Made by a program: the position numbers and the translations under genes. Below the pieces are notes generated by a model. The model was not told the DNA's origin and did no database searches. It worked only from the letters and a program-made list of their open reading frames with translations. Source: Collybia mongolica (lineage: Eukaryota > Basidiomycota > Agaricomycetes > Agaricales > Clitocybaceae). Taken from it: 64,000 bases of DNA. Location: contig JAAXNY010000004.1 of NCBI GenBank assembly GCA_013420905.1, positions 3,410,001 through 3,474,000 on the forward strand. Direction: 5' to 3'. This document shows positions 23,399-35,628 of this stretch, in pieces (the stretch's first letter is position 1; each line of letters opens with the position of its first letter).

Positions 23399-24774
23399 CG
23401 TCGGTGTCATTAAATGTGGCAAGAACTAAACGTTCTTGTTCGGAAATCCCTAGTATACCGTAGTTGCTGAAACCGTCCTCGAATTCTTCGTCTGAGAACA
23501 TCTCATTGAAACCTGACCTAGTGCCTCCCGGCCTGACACCTGACAGATTTATTGGGGCCCCCAGTCAGAACATCAGGACTTAGGGAGGTGTTGATACCAC
23601 TACTTTCCCCGGAAGCGTGGCTCTTCAATAACAATGGATTTGTTGAGGGTGGATTTGACATCTTCGTCCTCAGCCTCTTCAAATTGAACCTAAAAATCCT
23701 TCAGCCCAGGCCTCGCTTCGGTCTCTGTTTCTCCTTGAATCTCAATGCTTGAGAACAGGTCCGTGAAGTCGATTCGAGCAGGTTCTTCTGCTTTCTCGAT
23801 ATCCTGGCGGGACTTGGGCAAGGTGTGTATCTGTTGTTCCTCTTTCTTGTCATGTTTTGCCATCCTGATGAGGCTATCAAAGATCCCTATATGATAACAA
23901 CTGTGGTATTCAAGGAGTATAAGCAATCCGTGTTTAGCGGCAAAACCCAAGTCGCCTACTTCTTTGCATGAATGCTTTATTCGAAAGAGGGATCTAAGCT
24001 TCATGACAAGATCAAGTTGTTTGCAGTACCGTTAAGTCAATGAATATCTTATCTTATCATTTCAGAGGCATGTTCTGCTATGACCGTTTGTTCAGCGAGC
24101 CCTAACGGAAGTCAGAAGGGGGCGAGTTGGGGATACAAGAGAGATATCACTATAAAAATATTAATCTGCTCTGCAGTCCAGTTTTGTTGTGCAGAACTGA
24201 CAACCAAAAAAGTTTGGTTATTGCACGCGCAAAAACATTCGCCCACCTTTCTATATATGAGAGAAATGGGATTAATTAATGTATACCTTACCTGATAGCT
24301 GCGCGAGCTTCCTCGCCAGTTCCCGCATGGTTTCCTAACGCAACTTCCTTGATTCTAGTTAAGACTGAGTTGTGTACTTTGTTGACTGATGCCAATTCAC
24401 TTTTCCATCCGTGAAATAGAAAGAGACTTGGCAAAAGGGCTATCTGCAGTTACAAACTTTTAGAGGGGGCCTTACATGTAGCTCTGATAGTAACTTCGGC
24501 GTTTGTTCAATTTTTTGTATTAACCTTCGCGCATCAGGGTATCTTTGCCTACATATCACATAGTCACTGTGGTTTCATATAATGAACACCAAGTCATTCC
24601 AGTGAACTTACGAGGCGACGAGTCATAATCGCTGTCCTCCGAAACTTCATTAGAAGTGTCACTTCGTGCCTTCTTATACCCGTTACACTCACCAAAAGGC
24701 CGAAATTTCGAGAGCACAGTTCTGAAGAAAGTGAACAGGCAAACTTGGGCCTCAGGCCACAGGGACATGAACAT
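23399..24774 (-). CDS. Unrecognised multi-exon protein, possibly incomplete
   Basis: Coding-like blocks on the minus strand include NEVSEDSDYDSSPR (to a GTAAGT donor near 24613), a spliced block QRYPDARRLIQKIEQTPKLL, then LLPSLFLFHGWKSELASVNK and LTRIKEVALGNHAGTGEEAR, then MKLRSLFRIKHSCKEVGDLG with HGLLILLEYHSCYHIGIFDS, and acidic blocks ARIDFTDLFSSIEIQGETE and DEEFEDGFSNYGILGISEQE. Several joins fit GT-AG introns, but the join across about 24.0-24.3 kb does not keep the frame with canonical sites. I recognise no domain. The start at 24774 (MFMSLWPEAQ) is tentative and the end is not fixed. It could be a lineage-specific gene or a decaying one. Confidence 0.35.
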
Positions 24775-27699
24775 GACAAGTGTTCAACATGTCCCGATTT
24801 GAATGTCCCACGTGGCCCTGGGGAATATTAAATAACCGGATATTGACCGTTGCCGCTCCAAGTACCACATACTTACTTGATTGCTTGAAATTTCTTCCTT
24901 CCTGGTCGCCAGACTGTGAGAAGTGGAAGCTACCTCATTTTGGGGTACGTGGCCGTCTAATCTCGAGGTTATGTTAACATCTCCAACCCTATAAAGACAG
25001 ACGATCTTGAGACATAGTCAAAATTCTGCAAATCAACCACAAGCTGAATTAGTAAACTACCCAGAACCAGAGCACTGCCCATCTGCGGATGCAGTTTTAC
25101 GATTCCTGGACGATGAGACATGGGAAAAACATTTGCTGTGCTAAAGGGCCCAACAGTTATTGCTTCGAAGTTCACGCCAGATCTGTGCAACGGAATTCCC
25201 ATTCACTTAAACACCACCTTCCTGTCAGCATTATGGCATCAAACAAACCATTCAATTCCCAGAAACCCGATCGAGGCGGTAGTGGTGGTGGTATTACCGG
25301 CGTGGTTCCATTGTGCTTCGAACTGTCTTGTCTCAAAGCTCTAGATGTCGGCTTGAGGAACAACCGGGGTCTATCCTGCGTACACACGCGGTCAATATAT
25401 GCTACGGCTACTTGACACTTTTACCATTACGAACAGGCTTACAATCTCCCATGCATACCCCGGTTCGCTTACTGTGGACGGCATAAGTGACAGAAACGGC
25501 GTGAAAAATAATGCATGTCTAGGAATATCTAAGAACGACGCGACACATCTCCCGAGGTGCCAACATCTCTTTTCGACAGACAGGCACAAGAATGTCGTAA
25601 ATAGGAGAAACTACATTACATAGAATTTGGACTATGTAGCCGAGGCTGGCGAGCATCTTGCACCATATTTCTACAGACTATTGTGGGTTTGGCGAATGAA
25701 TTGTGGAGTAAACTCGCCCTCTCCGATTATCCGCGGGGGCCATCCCATGGTTCAAAGAACGCAAGCGGACATCGCGTATGTTATCTCTGGCAAATTTACT
25801 TCACATGTTTGATCTGCCATTTTCTTTAGTCTCAGCATTGCTCCCTGTGACATGTCATCCATATGAGGCCGGTCATTTGTGGGAAGACGAGATATTTTGC
25901 GTCACCTAAGTATTATTGTCGGAGACAACCCCATAATCCCTCGGTCTCCTCACCGAGGCAAAGGCGAGTGCGAGGGCACCCCACCTGAAGTATATCACAG
26001 CCTGATCTGCCTTGAGGTATTCTTGGGACTGATGTTCTTGTGTCGCAATTATTCTGTGATACTCATTGCCAAAATGATTGCGCATCCGCTGGTATTTGAA
26101 AAAATATAATAACGGTGCGGTGGTCGCCATCTACCGAGTTTTCTTCCCACTGAATTTCAGGCATTCGTTTATCAAGGATTTTAATATCGAGGTTACTACT
26201 CGCTTGTAGGACCATGGCTCATCCAGGGGCCAAGATAGGCCGGCTGCAGTCCTTTGTGCAAATCTTAGTGTACAGTGCTTCTAGAACACAGTTGGTAACT
26301 ATCCAACATGGCATTCCTGACATTTTGATTATAGCCAATATCATCATGCAAGCCGCTCCGTTCGGAGGAATCCTTGAGAGATTCAGTGGATCCACTGTTC
26401 TCCCGAAGGTTTGCCGAGGATGCACTGGGTACGATACCCTGGCATCTAGCACATAATTACTTCCGGAGGGATGAGAACCGCAGGGCCACATGCAATGCGG
26501 TGCGGGGCTCATGAAGTTATAGAGATAGATATCTTTTGATCCAGGTATGACGCGTTTAAGACCGAACTCTCGGTCATCTCGTATTCAGTTATAATCCTAT
26601 GTTTGTGCCTTGGTTAGTATTGGTCCGACGTTTAACGCTGGACATATTATTAACAAGCCTCCACGGCGTCGAGTCCTTCAAAACGCCCATACAGTCGCAG
26701 ACAAGCAAAGCCCACTACTTTTATATCTCCAAAGGGAGGATTTCTACCAAAATTCAGACTTCAGATTCGAACTCAGGATGCTAAAATACGTCAAAAAAAA
26801 GCATCTCTGACGTTTTTCCCACGAGTATTTAGGTCGGCCAGAGTTTTTCGACCAAAGTATTTGACATTTTTGGGGCCAGGGCCTCACCTCGAGGTGACGG
26901 CGTCAAGGTGGATCATTGCGAGACTGACCCTTTTGTTTTCTCACCGCCCTGTCAACCCAATCCGGTACGCGCTCATGAATCGCCATCGATGAATCTTCGG
27001 ATGACGTCGACTGGGCATGAATCGAGTACAGCAATAGCTGCTTGTTTTGCGTCATCGAAAGTTCGCTCGGGAACCTGCCTTATCTGTATTCTACCCATCC
27101 CCAATATATACTAGAGACTATTTCAGTTACGAAAATGAGAACAATAATAACACAAAAAACCCACCATTTCAATTGGATCTAGTTCACAGTGAAATTTGGG
27201 TAAGAAGATGCACGAGCAGGCAAACTCGGACTGTTTTGGGAATTCTTTTTAGCGGGAACCACTCGTCAAAATGCAAATATTATTTCGGAATCATGTTCGG
27301 GCCAAGAAAAGGAGTCGATTCCGCTATTTTTTCATAATTTTAGGGATTTTCCTCGTGTCTGGACAGGTTTTTGGGGGCTTTAACTTTTTTAAAACTCAAA
27401 TTCTGCAAAATCGGCTCGTACAATTAATCAACTCATTGGGTCCTAAATATGATATTTTTGCAGTTTCAGGACTTTTCCACGAGGGGTCTGGTCCTGGTAG
27501 ACGTGTGTTTGGTGGGCTTTGCTTGTCCGCGACTGTACTCTGCACAGAAAATACAATTTATTGGTATATATATTTAAGTGTGACGCTGGACGTCTCAAGA
27601 CCATGTACGTCGGGGTATCTCTTCGAGCCAGGTAAATTAAGATTACAGTTAACCCTCCTCTCCTCCACACCAAACCCAGCAGAGCAGAATTAACCATTT
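24775..27699. other. Gene-poor stretch, nothing resolved
   Basis: Only short open frames occur. Some minus-strand pieces are hydrophobic (for example GSALVLGSLLIQLVVDLQNF near 25.0 kb) and might be exons of a membrane protein, but I could not join them. The 26.8-27.5 kb part is AT-rich with T runs and contains a 14-bp perfect palindrome at 26884-26897. No transposase, tRNA or rRNA was seen. Confidence 0.4.
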
Positions 27700-30600
27700 T
27701 CAGTGAAGAGACAAATTTTCTGCATCATGAGGGGGGGTGCCAGGTTTCCGCCCGAGCTGAAGAAGCCATGGCCAGTTGAGTAGTTTTTTTGAGCCGTAAG
27801 ACGCCTCGGGCGCCCCTTCATTCTCTCCCTCATCCAAATTACGCCTCAAGACTCTCCTATTCCACTGAACGCGCGCCTGCTTGAGAAGTGGTGACCACCA
27901 ACGATCTTGGGACTCTTCCCAACCCATCCAAATGCACCATACAACCAAAATCGCTGCAAGGAAGCAACCGACCCCTACCACGGAGCGGGTCACAGTGTCG
28001 GAGTCCTGGAAGCACATTATGAAAAAGGCCAAAAAGAACGTCACCAACCTGACACGCAAAGTCAGCCGTATTGTCTACATTCGGTTCGGGGGTTCAACTT
28101 ACCCCCACACAAGTAAAGCATATGGGAGACTGTATAGTATGGCTAACGTTTCGAGGCCACGCGTTCGATGGTCACTCTTTGACAGAAATTTGTTCTGTTG
28201 GTTTCTACATTAGTTGTAATCTAGAGATCTCATTACTCACAGTATCCTCAACGTTACTACGTTTTCTTGTTTGATATTGGCGAAGGAGTAACAACGCAAG
28301 CAGCATGCTTGCAGAGCTTGTAATCACTGACAGATAGCTTGCGATCTGGGTTGGAGACCGATAGAAGACCTTGATATCGTCTCCAGGGTCGTTAGAAGGT
28401 ATGGCAAGGAAGGCTACGTTTGCATTGAGGAGGATTGAGGCCTAGGGAGTATGTTAAGATACCATCAAACTTCTGGCCAGAATTGTTAAAAAATACATAT
28501 ACTGCATGGCCCGTCCATTCTTCGACCAATTGTGAAAAAAAATCGGACCAGGGGGTTTTCAGTGTGAGTTTATCAACCCATAGGCCTTCCATGACCTTTA
28601 AATGAACATTCGGAGCTGAAAATAACAGAGGTGATAAGGTCTTAATCAGGTATGACCGACGGCGTTGAGGAGGACCATGAATAGACTGTGATCGTGACAA
28701 CCGGGCGGCATATTGACCATAGAAGTTGTGAAATCGGCTGTCACCTGCGACCATACATCCAGATGAGAATCTTTTCATGCGAGACCGCAGGACAACTCAC
28801 AGAGGTAGGACATAAACCTGCCTATAATGATATTAGTTAGCCCGACAGGGGGAGAGTACAAGTAATGGTCATACCAACAAACCAGGTAGTAGGACGTTCC
28901 CCGGAATTGACCAATTGTTCTATGATCCACGTGTGGTGTTGATCAGATATTGCAAAAACGGATTGTCCAGATAAGAACGTACCTCTTGCATCCCGTACCA
29001 CGCTTGCCCAGTTGTTTATTTGTTTCAGGCTAAATGGCAGGACCGTGAGTTCGGGGGATGTCAACAGATCTTCGGAAATCAGCCGTAATCGAGCTGATAC
29101 GAGGGTCAATTACCTGTTCGTACATCCCTGATGTGATTTGCCATCGAGTCAAGGATCAATGGTGTCAGTTCATTAACGTTGGGGAACAATGCCCAATGAT
29201 ACCTGTACCGGGTACGTAGATCAGACCATGTAATACAAGTGGAAGTCGCAGTTTACCAGTATTGATATTCCATTTGAATCTCTAAAATACAACAATATTC
29301 AGGTTAGTTAGGTAGTCCAATAAGAAGGCCTAACACTTACTTATACGAGCTAGTTCCACCTCGGCCTCGGCACCCGCGAAGAGTTCGCTGATGTCGTTTT
29401 TCTCCAACCAGAATATACTTCGAGTTGAATGACTAACATAATAATGCCCGCACCAATACTGATCATGTTCCATTTTTTCTTCTACGTCCAAAACGAGATG
29501 ACAATCGGGAGGAAACTCGTATCTCCCTGCCCGAACAAAGTCCTCGAGTAACAGGAAGGAGCTCATAAGACAATCGTATATTTCCTGATCGAGTATCCAC
29601 GATTCTGTGATAATTCTCTATACATTTATCAATCAAGCCCTTTCAGTAGATAACAGCGACGGCACCTTTTCTTCGTTGTAAAATGTCGGTCGGCCCTCTG
29701 GATGTATATGTTGCACCCACCCTTCAGGTACAGCATCCCTATGATACTTATGAATATTGGCCACGCAGAATGTCACGCCACTCACTGAGCAAAGTTTCTG
29801 ATGACCGGCCGAACCTTTACTTCGGGATCTTCACATGTCCGGCTACAACAGAAAGTTCTATAGTGAAGTCTTCACAGATTTGTTTCTACTCACACTGTCC
29901 TATCTCTCCTGTAACGTTTGAGGTTTGAAGGTATGAGGGAGTAGACATGATCGGCTACTTCTAAGATGGAATTGGCTCGGAATGATCGATGTTCAGGTAG
30001 GTCGTTATCTGGCTGAGCTACTGGTGAGATAATAATGCTCACGCGGGAGCCATGTGACTCAAGCGAGATGTTTTGGAGAGAGATATCACGAAGAGTAGAT
30101 GTGGATGAGGCAAGTGATCTTGGGGATGAATGAAACGAATGAGAAGCAGTTTCAGAATAAAAACGAGACGCAGAGTCGCTATGTAGTGTATCAGTAGAGG
30201 GCCCGTTAGTGCTCCACAGTAATCCCGCTTCGATTGGGATGGTGTCTCCTTGCTGAGCGTCTGGATAATGTACAAGGTCTCCAGATTGACTAGGTGGGTG
30301 CTCTGGTGGAAGAATGTGGATCGGAATCGTATAATCGCTCGCCGAGTCGTTTGATACTACATCAATAGACTCTTCTGCAGATGCAATGTAGGGGACAGAT
30401 GCGCTATGAGAGATGTATGATGTGGGTTCAAGCCGCAAGCCTCCATCAGGTTCGTGCAAATTGTAACATGACGAACTTCTGAACCGCCCGGGTCTACTCG
30501 ACGGCACCCGTGAACCCTGTGTCGACATCTGCGGCTGCGTGTGGTTGTCACTCATACGGCTACGACCTAGGCAAGACACAGCAAGCTTGAAGTCCCCCAT

Positions 30601-30729
30601 TCTATGTAGTTGGCGCCAAATAATCGTCCAAACAGCCCGCCAAAGCCGTATAGGTAGCCTACGAAGAAAGTTGCGTATAATGAGCCAGACACGATGGAGC
30701 ATTGGTTGAGGACCCATTGACCCGGTCAT
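27700..30729 (-). CDS. WW-domain membrane protein of the Agaricomycete family
   Basis: A long minus-strand gene. The first exon (30729 to about 29930) encodes a Ser-rich, probably disordered N terminus. A WW-like motif is split by an intron: PEGWVQHIHPEGRPTFYNEE then RIITESWILDQEIYDCL. Next come YEFPPDCHLVLDVEEKMEHD and WCGHYYVSHSTRSIFWLEKN. The central exons read RLRLISEDLLTSPELTVLPF, RFHNFYGQYAARLSRSQSIH and VWDKL-type text near WVDKLTLKTPWSDFFSQLVE. C-terminal hydrophobic segments (ITSSASMLLALLLLRQY-like text near 28.3 kb, then VVGVGCFLAAILVVWCIWMG) indicate membrane helices, followed by a basic tail ending NLSLH at 27700. WW domains bind Pro-rich ligands; cellular role unknown. The GTG-initiated extension to 30864 is not used because an ATG follows at 30729. 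Confidence 0.75.
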
Positions 30730-31045
30730 GGAAAACCCAAAAGCAAAGCAGTGGAGGATCAGTATGGAGAGGCGTGAAGGCTTTGCGGGGATATTGCACT
30801 GTGCAGCTACTATATAACTAACGCGAGCGCCTAAACCACGTTGTTCATTTGAAAGACAGCGCACAGCCCGTCATAGCCTCACTCAAAAGATGTGTCTCGA
30901 TTGACCCTTACGCTAGGATTTCGAAATCTCGTTTTCCCTTGAGTGTCTTGTCGACGTCAGTACTGTATCTTGAGGCCAAAAGACTTACTGTAGTTCACGT
31001 GACTTACTAAGTATTTGTCGGAAGTAGGCGCCGGTATTTTAGCAA
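30730..31045. promoter_or_regulatory. Divergent intergenic region, 316 bp
   Basis: It separates the start of the WW-domain gene (minus) from the start of the PRKRIP1 homologue (plus), so it should carry both promoters. No specific element was identified. Confidence 0.4.
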
Positions 31046-31761
31046 ATGTCCACACCAACCACATCGACCACGATACCCCCTGTCAATCGCCATGCACTCA
31101 CAGCGGTCGAAAAGCAACGAGGGCAGCTTGAAAGGCTGCTCAAAGACCCTTCAAAACCAGCTTACCTTCCCCCCCCTCCGAAAGAGAAGACCATCAGACC
31201 ACCAAGGGAAATGATGAAGAACGTTCAGGGCTCCAGCGCCGGTGCAGGAAGTGGAGAATTTCATGTATACAAAGCAAGTCGCAGACGAGAGTATGAACGT
31301 TTGAAGATTTTAGAAGAAACTTCGCAGAAAGTATGGGAATTAGCTCTATGCATCTGCTCACGCTAAACCTTTAGCAGGAAATCATCGACGCCGAGTTCGA
31401 GAGGAAGAGGCAGGAGGCCGAGGGGCTAGCCAATTCAAAAACTGCAAAGAACCGAGCGAGGAGACAGAAGAAGAAAGAAAGGTCGAAGAAAGGGTCCAAA
31501 GAAAGTGAAGCAGAGTCCCGGACCGTTGAACGGAATGAAGGCACTCGACTGGACGCACCGCTGAAGAAGAGGCGGTTGGTCAATGGGAAGGAGCTGGTCT
31601 TCCGACAGCCAGGTGAAGAAAGTGACGAGGACGAAGATGGTGGTCCAGCTCTATCCCTGGGGATTCGAGAACCCCAAGTGGTTGACAACACGCCGGACAA
31701 GGGAATTGACACCCCTCCAGTAGTAAACCTTCCCAGAATTACAATCCACGAAGATGATTGA
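31046..31761 (+). CDS. PRKRIP1 homologue, spliceosome-associated basic protein
   Basis: Two exons (31046-31330, 31378-31761) give 222 residues. The family core MMKNVQGSSAGAGSGEFHVY followed by KASRRREYERLKILEETSQK is nearly diagnostic of the PRKRIP1 (DUF1168) family. Exon 2 gives a long charged helix with nuclear-signal-like runs (RARRQKKKERSKKGSK, LKKRRLVNGKE) and an acidic C terminus (EESDEDEDGG). In human cells PRKRIP1 was first described as a PKR-interacting protein and is found as a long helix in the catalytic C* spliceosome, bridging U2 snRNP parts. Length matches the family (human 184 residues) with a slightly longer tail. The intron is 47 bp. Confidence 0.9.
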
Positions 31762-32504
31762 TTTGCCGATGGCTAGTGCGTGCGATCTCAGAAAACATTC
31801 TCTAGAGATCAATTCTCCTTGCGTGACAGCTGTCGGCAACTCGTGGTTGTTGTCTTGTACATATTTGTGTAACACTAGCAGCGGTACAATAGTATGTTAT
31901 TTTTCTGTACGTTTTATCTCGAAACTTAGGTGCAAGCCAGGGTTACCTTTGTGCTGCACCAAAGGCGTGAAGACTTCACAGGGTAGCTTGCGCCAACCAA
32001 TGCAGTAATTGTAAGGTTGAAGCCCATCCTGTATAAACAGCACACAAAAAGCACCCGCCCATCTATCGCAAAGCAGCCCACATCCCAATCCGCCGCTATT
32101 GACTTCTGACCCATATCTATCCTCTGAAATTTGCCCTAGCTTCTGGCCAACCACGTCATGGGTGTGCGTGAGGTTGTCCACTTTTCTCCCTTGCTCCAAA
32201 CTTATACGAGTCACCAGGTAATAGGTTGTTCAAAAGAAGGTCAGATGCTTACCTTCTTACAAGCGAGCATCGCACCATACACAATCTAATGATCAGAAAT
32301 CTCCCGGGTCGGGCTATTACCTGACAGCCCGGAGATTTTCGAAGACCTTGCTATTCAACGACGCTCACCGATGGTTTTCCGTAACATTACTCACTGTCCG
32401 ACAATTGTCCCTTCCTGGAGTGAGCACATTCACAATCAATCAAGGGATATTTTTGGAATATTGATTTAAAAAGGGCTAGCTCTGTCGATGTTCTCTAAGA
32501 AAAT
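31762..32504. other. Intergenic, nothing seen
   Basis: This 743-bp interval lies between the PRKRIP1 homologue and the LPMO gene. Open frames in it are short and show no domain. It presumably holds the LPMO promoter. Confidence 0.5.
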
Positions 32505-33665
32505 ATGTTACTTTCCGGTGCTTTCACAGCTTTAGCTATTGCGCTCTCACAAATCAGTCAGGTATGGTCAAATACTATCCCGTCATTTGAGGAACCAATG
32601 TCCCACAGGCCTCTGCCCATGGTGGTGTCCTGAATTATAACATCGGAGGGGCAACGTACAAGGGGTATGCATTTTCATTGGACGCTTACCATCTAACACC
32701 TTCTGACCGATCACATCAGCTTTACACCTTACAATACTCCCGTTGGACAAAGTAGCATTCAAGTAGGCATAACCAATGCATCGTCGCCTGTTATCTCATG
32801 AGCCTGTTCCAGCGCGAGTGGGACACCTACGACCCTATCACCAACCCCACCAGTGGTTCCATTTCATGCAACACTAACGGTGCTAGTCTTGGCGCAGGCC
32901 AACTATCTGCGACGGTAGCAGCAGGATCTAAGGTGGTCGCATACTGGAACCAATGGCCCCATACGATTGGAGTATATTACACTTCCTTCCACAGAATTCG
33001 AGTAGTATCGCTGATTTATCCCTTAGCCGGTCATGGTCTACATGGCTAGGTGCTCTGGCTCATGCACTTCGGCGACACCTTCATCGCTTTCATGGGTATG
33101 CATGACAATCCCCAATTCTAACGCGATACTCATTACGATTTGCAGTTCAAAATTGACCAAGCGGGCCTGATTTCTGGCACATTAACGTCTGGGACATGGG
33201 CCATGGGCCAACTAGTGTCAAACGGAAACTCGTGGTACTTACACAATCACTGTTCAGAATTCTTAGCTTTAATGACTTCGTTCCCTTAGGACTAGCACCA
33301 TCCCCGCCTCCTTGCCGGCCGGAGAATATATGATTCGCCACGAAGTAGGTCGATATTATATTAGGAGTGACATCGTATAACAACTCTCCGTAGCTTCTCG
33401 CGCTCCATACTTCAAATCAACCTCAGTTCTACCCGGAATGTGCCCAATTGAAAGTGACTGGCGGTGGCTCCTCTTCTCCGTCCTCTAGCTACCTCGTCAG
33501 GTTCCCTGGTGCTTATTCCGCGTCAGTATCCCATGTTCTAGCATCGAAAATGAAACGTTAACGCGCATTTCTGTCAGGTCTGACCCCGGTGTTACGATTG
33601 ATATCTACTCCCAACCGACAGTAACCACATACAAGATCCCTGGGCCTGCTGTCTGGAGAGGGTGA
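32505..33665 (+). CDS. Secreted AA9 lytic polysaccharide monooxygenase
   Basis: Several small exons: 32505-32561 (signal peptide MLLSGAFTALAIALSQISQ), 32609-32664, 32720-32762, 32813 onward, and further exons to TGA at 33663-33665. After signal cleavage the mature protein should start at the histidine of HGGVLNYNIGG, the first copper-brace ligand. The second brace histidine lies in QWPHTIG joined to PVMVYMARC, and the axial Tyr in NQPQFYPECAQLKVTG, which also carries the conserved Gln. The end YKIPGPAVWRG is typical for the family. AA9 enzymes cleave cellulose or xyloglucan oxidatively with a copper centre and peroxide or oxygen. No cellulose-binding module or GPI tail follows, so it is a single-domain enzyme. 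Substrate and regioselectivity cannot be told from the sequence. Confidence 0.92.
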
Positions 33666-33921
33666 ACTATAGGAGCAACATTTGTCCAGTAATCAAATTA
33701 TGCTTCCCTTTGTTCAATAATGAAATAACGTTTGCGTAGCACTGCCATTTATGTAAGTTTCTATACCCTGATAAGAACCAACGAGAGTTGGCATGAGTGA
33801 AATTCCTAGTCACGTGCATGCACACAAGTATTTTTCCAAATCCTGTCTCTTGAGCGTGAAGCTTCTATCAACTTGGGCTCAGACGGCTGTTATTGGATAA
33901 CTATAACCATCCATATTTCCG

Positions 33922-35246
33922 ATGGAGGTGGAAGAAGGGGTGAATACGCTATCGATTTTAGGAGAACATCTCATTAACACTATCCTCGCGGGCGAGCCGA
34001 TCGAGAATATCAAGTCCATCATAGACAATGGGGCCCCACTCTGGTATCAAAATGAGGAGGAAGGAATGTCCTCATTGCACGCAGCTGCTTATATGCAAAA
34101 TCCTGAGCTTGCCAGGCTCTTAATTGAGCAAGGCGCGGTCTGGAACGCAAGTGAGTCCGAAAGGACTGAGTTGTCGAGCTCGACCCTGATTGTGTTATCC
34201 ACAGTGGACAAGTTCAAGAATACCGCAGGTGATATCTCTTTGTCTTTCAATGACACGGAAACATATACAATAGTTCGCGATGCTGGGATACGCGCTGGTA
34301 CGGCTCCTGGAGCCTCCCTTCAAATGCTAAATGACCTACCATATTGCAGAGCTCCTCTTGTCTCTTCTCTCGTCTAAAGCTTCTCTGGACACCGCTTCAG
34401 CTATCATCCTACGCGAAACTGAATCAACTGCCGCGGGTTCAACGGAGGAATTCCTTTCTTCCGATCTGAGATACACTAAAGACAAACATGGTCAAGATGT
34501 CTGCCTATTAAAGGTAGGTGCAGAGGAAATTGGTGTGATGATGGGTTGGGAAAGAGGCATCATGGAAGAAACAGTAGCAAAGTTGTGCGATGGGTACGAC
34601 AATGGTCATGGGTTGAAAATTCTCAACATTGGATTCGGACTAGGCATTGTCGGTGATTTTTGTCCTCATGCTTTACCCATCTTGAAGTTTCTTAGATCGA
34701 CAGTCTTTTTCAATCACTTCCGACATCACCCTCTCAGCATGTTATCATTGAACCGCACCCTGACGTCCTCAAACACATGAAAGAACTTGGATGGTATGAA
34801 AAGCCTGGTGTCAAAATACTTGAGGGAAAATGGCAGGATTTTATTGATAAAGACGACATCTCAGGAGTCGGTGGGTTCGACGTGATTTACACCGACACCT
34901 TCTCAGAGGATTATGGGGATCTGCATGCGTTTTTTGAGCACCTTCCAGACCTCCTTGAGGGTCCGGGGTCACGCATTAGTTTTTTTAATGGGCTCGGCGC
35001 AACAAGTGAGCGCAATGTTTTAGCTGGTGGTTTTGACTTAATAATCACGGGGCAGACGCACTTTTCTATGATGTTTACACACATATTGCCGAGCTGCACC
35101 TTTCTGACGTAGGAATTGACATTGAATGGTCTGACGTGGATGTCGCGTTTGATGCGCTCGAGGACAGATGGGGGAACAGTCGAAAATATTTCACTTCGCC
35201 TCTGTACCGTTTACCAATTGGTAGAATGGCTGCTGCAATATCATAA
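33922..35246 (+). CDS. RMT2: Protein arginine N-methyltransferase 2 (delta-N-methylarginine type)
   Basis: Five exons (33922-34150, 34205-34297, 34350-34648, 34696-35005, 35056-35246) give 373 residues. The N-terminal part is ankyrin-like (GMSSLHAAAYMQNPELARLL, then EQGAVWNAMDKFKNTAGDIS). The methyltransferase fold follows with VMMGWERGIMEETV, the SAM-binding glycine motif ILNIGFGLGI, the acidic strand end HVIIEPHPDVLKHM and FDVIYTDTFSEDYGDLHAFF. The C terminus LYRLPIGRMAAA is typical. In yeast Rmt2 methylates the delta nitrogen of an arginine in ribosomal protein L12. The last intron is bounded by NGLGAT and NALFYDVYTHIAELHLSDVG. All phases agree. Confidence 0.93.
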
Positions 35247-35628
35247 GCAATGCAAGTCCCTTGGCTACGCTGAAAATCCTACAACATCGGAATAGCCAAA
35301 AAAAGGAATCAGAAGGAAATCAGGCACGTGCACGATCGTTGATCGGTGGGGATCTTGAAATTAGGGTTGTACAAACGCTGTTGTCCGTTGCTAATAGCAT
35401 CCACCATCTGCCATAGTATAAGTATGTTGTTCACAACGATAGGTTTCCCTCCTTCATATTCACCTTCTTTATTCTTCGCTGGCCGATTTTCTCCTTCTTT
35501 TTTGACGTTTATCGACGACTCCTTTTCGAATAACCATTGGCATACTCGTCATCGGCACCTCACTCACCCATTGCTCTCGAGTTTGCGAAAATCTTAGCCG
35601 TTCTCAGTTAGCGGGTAGCTGGAACTCC

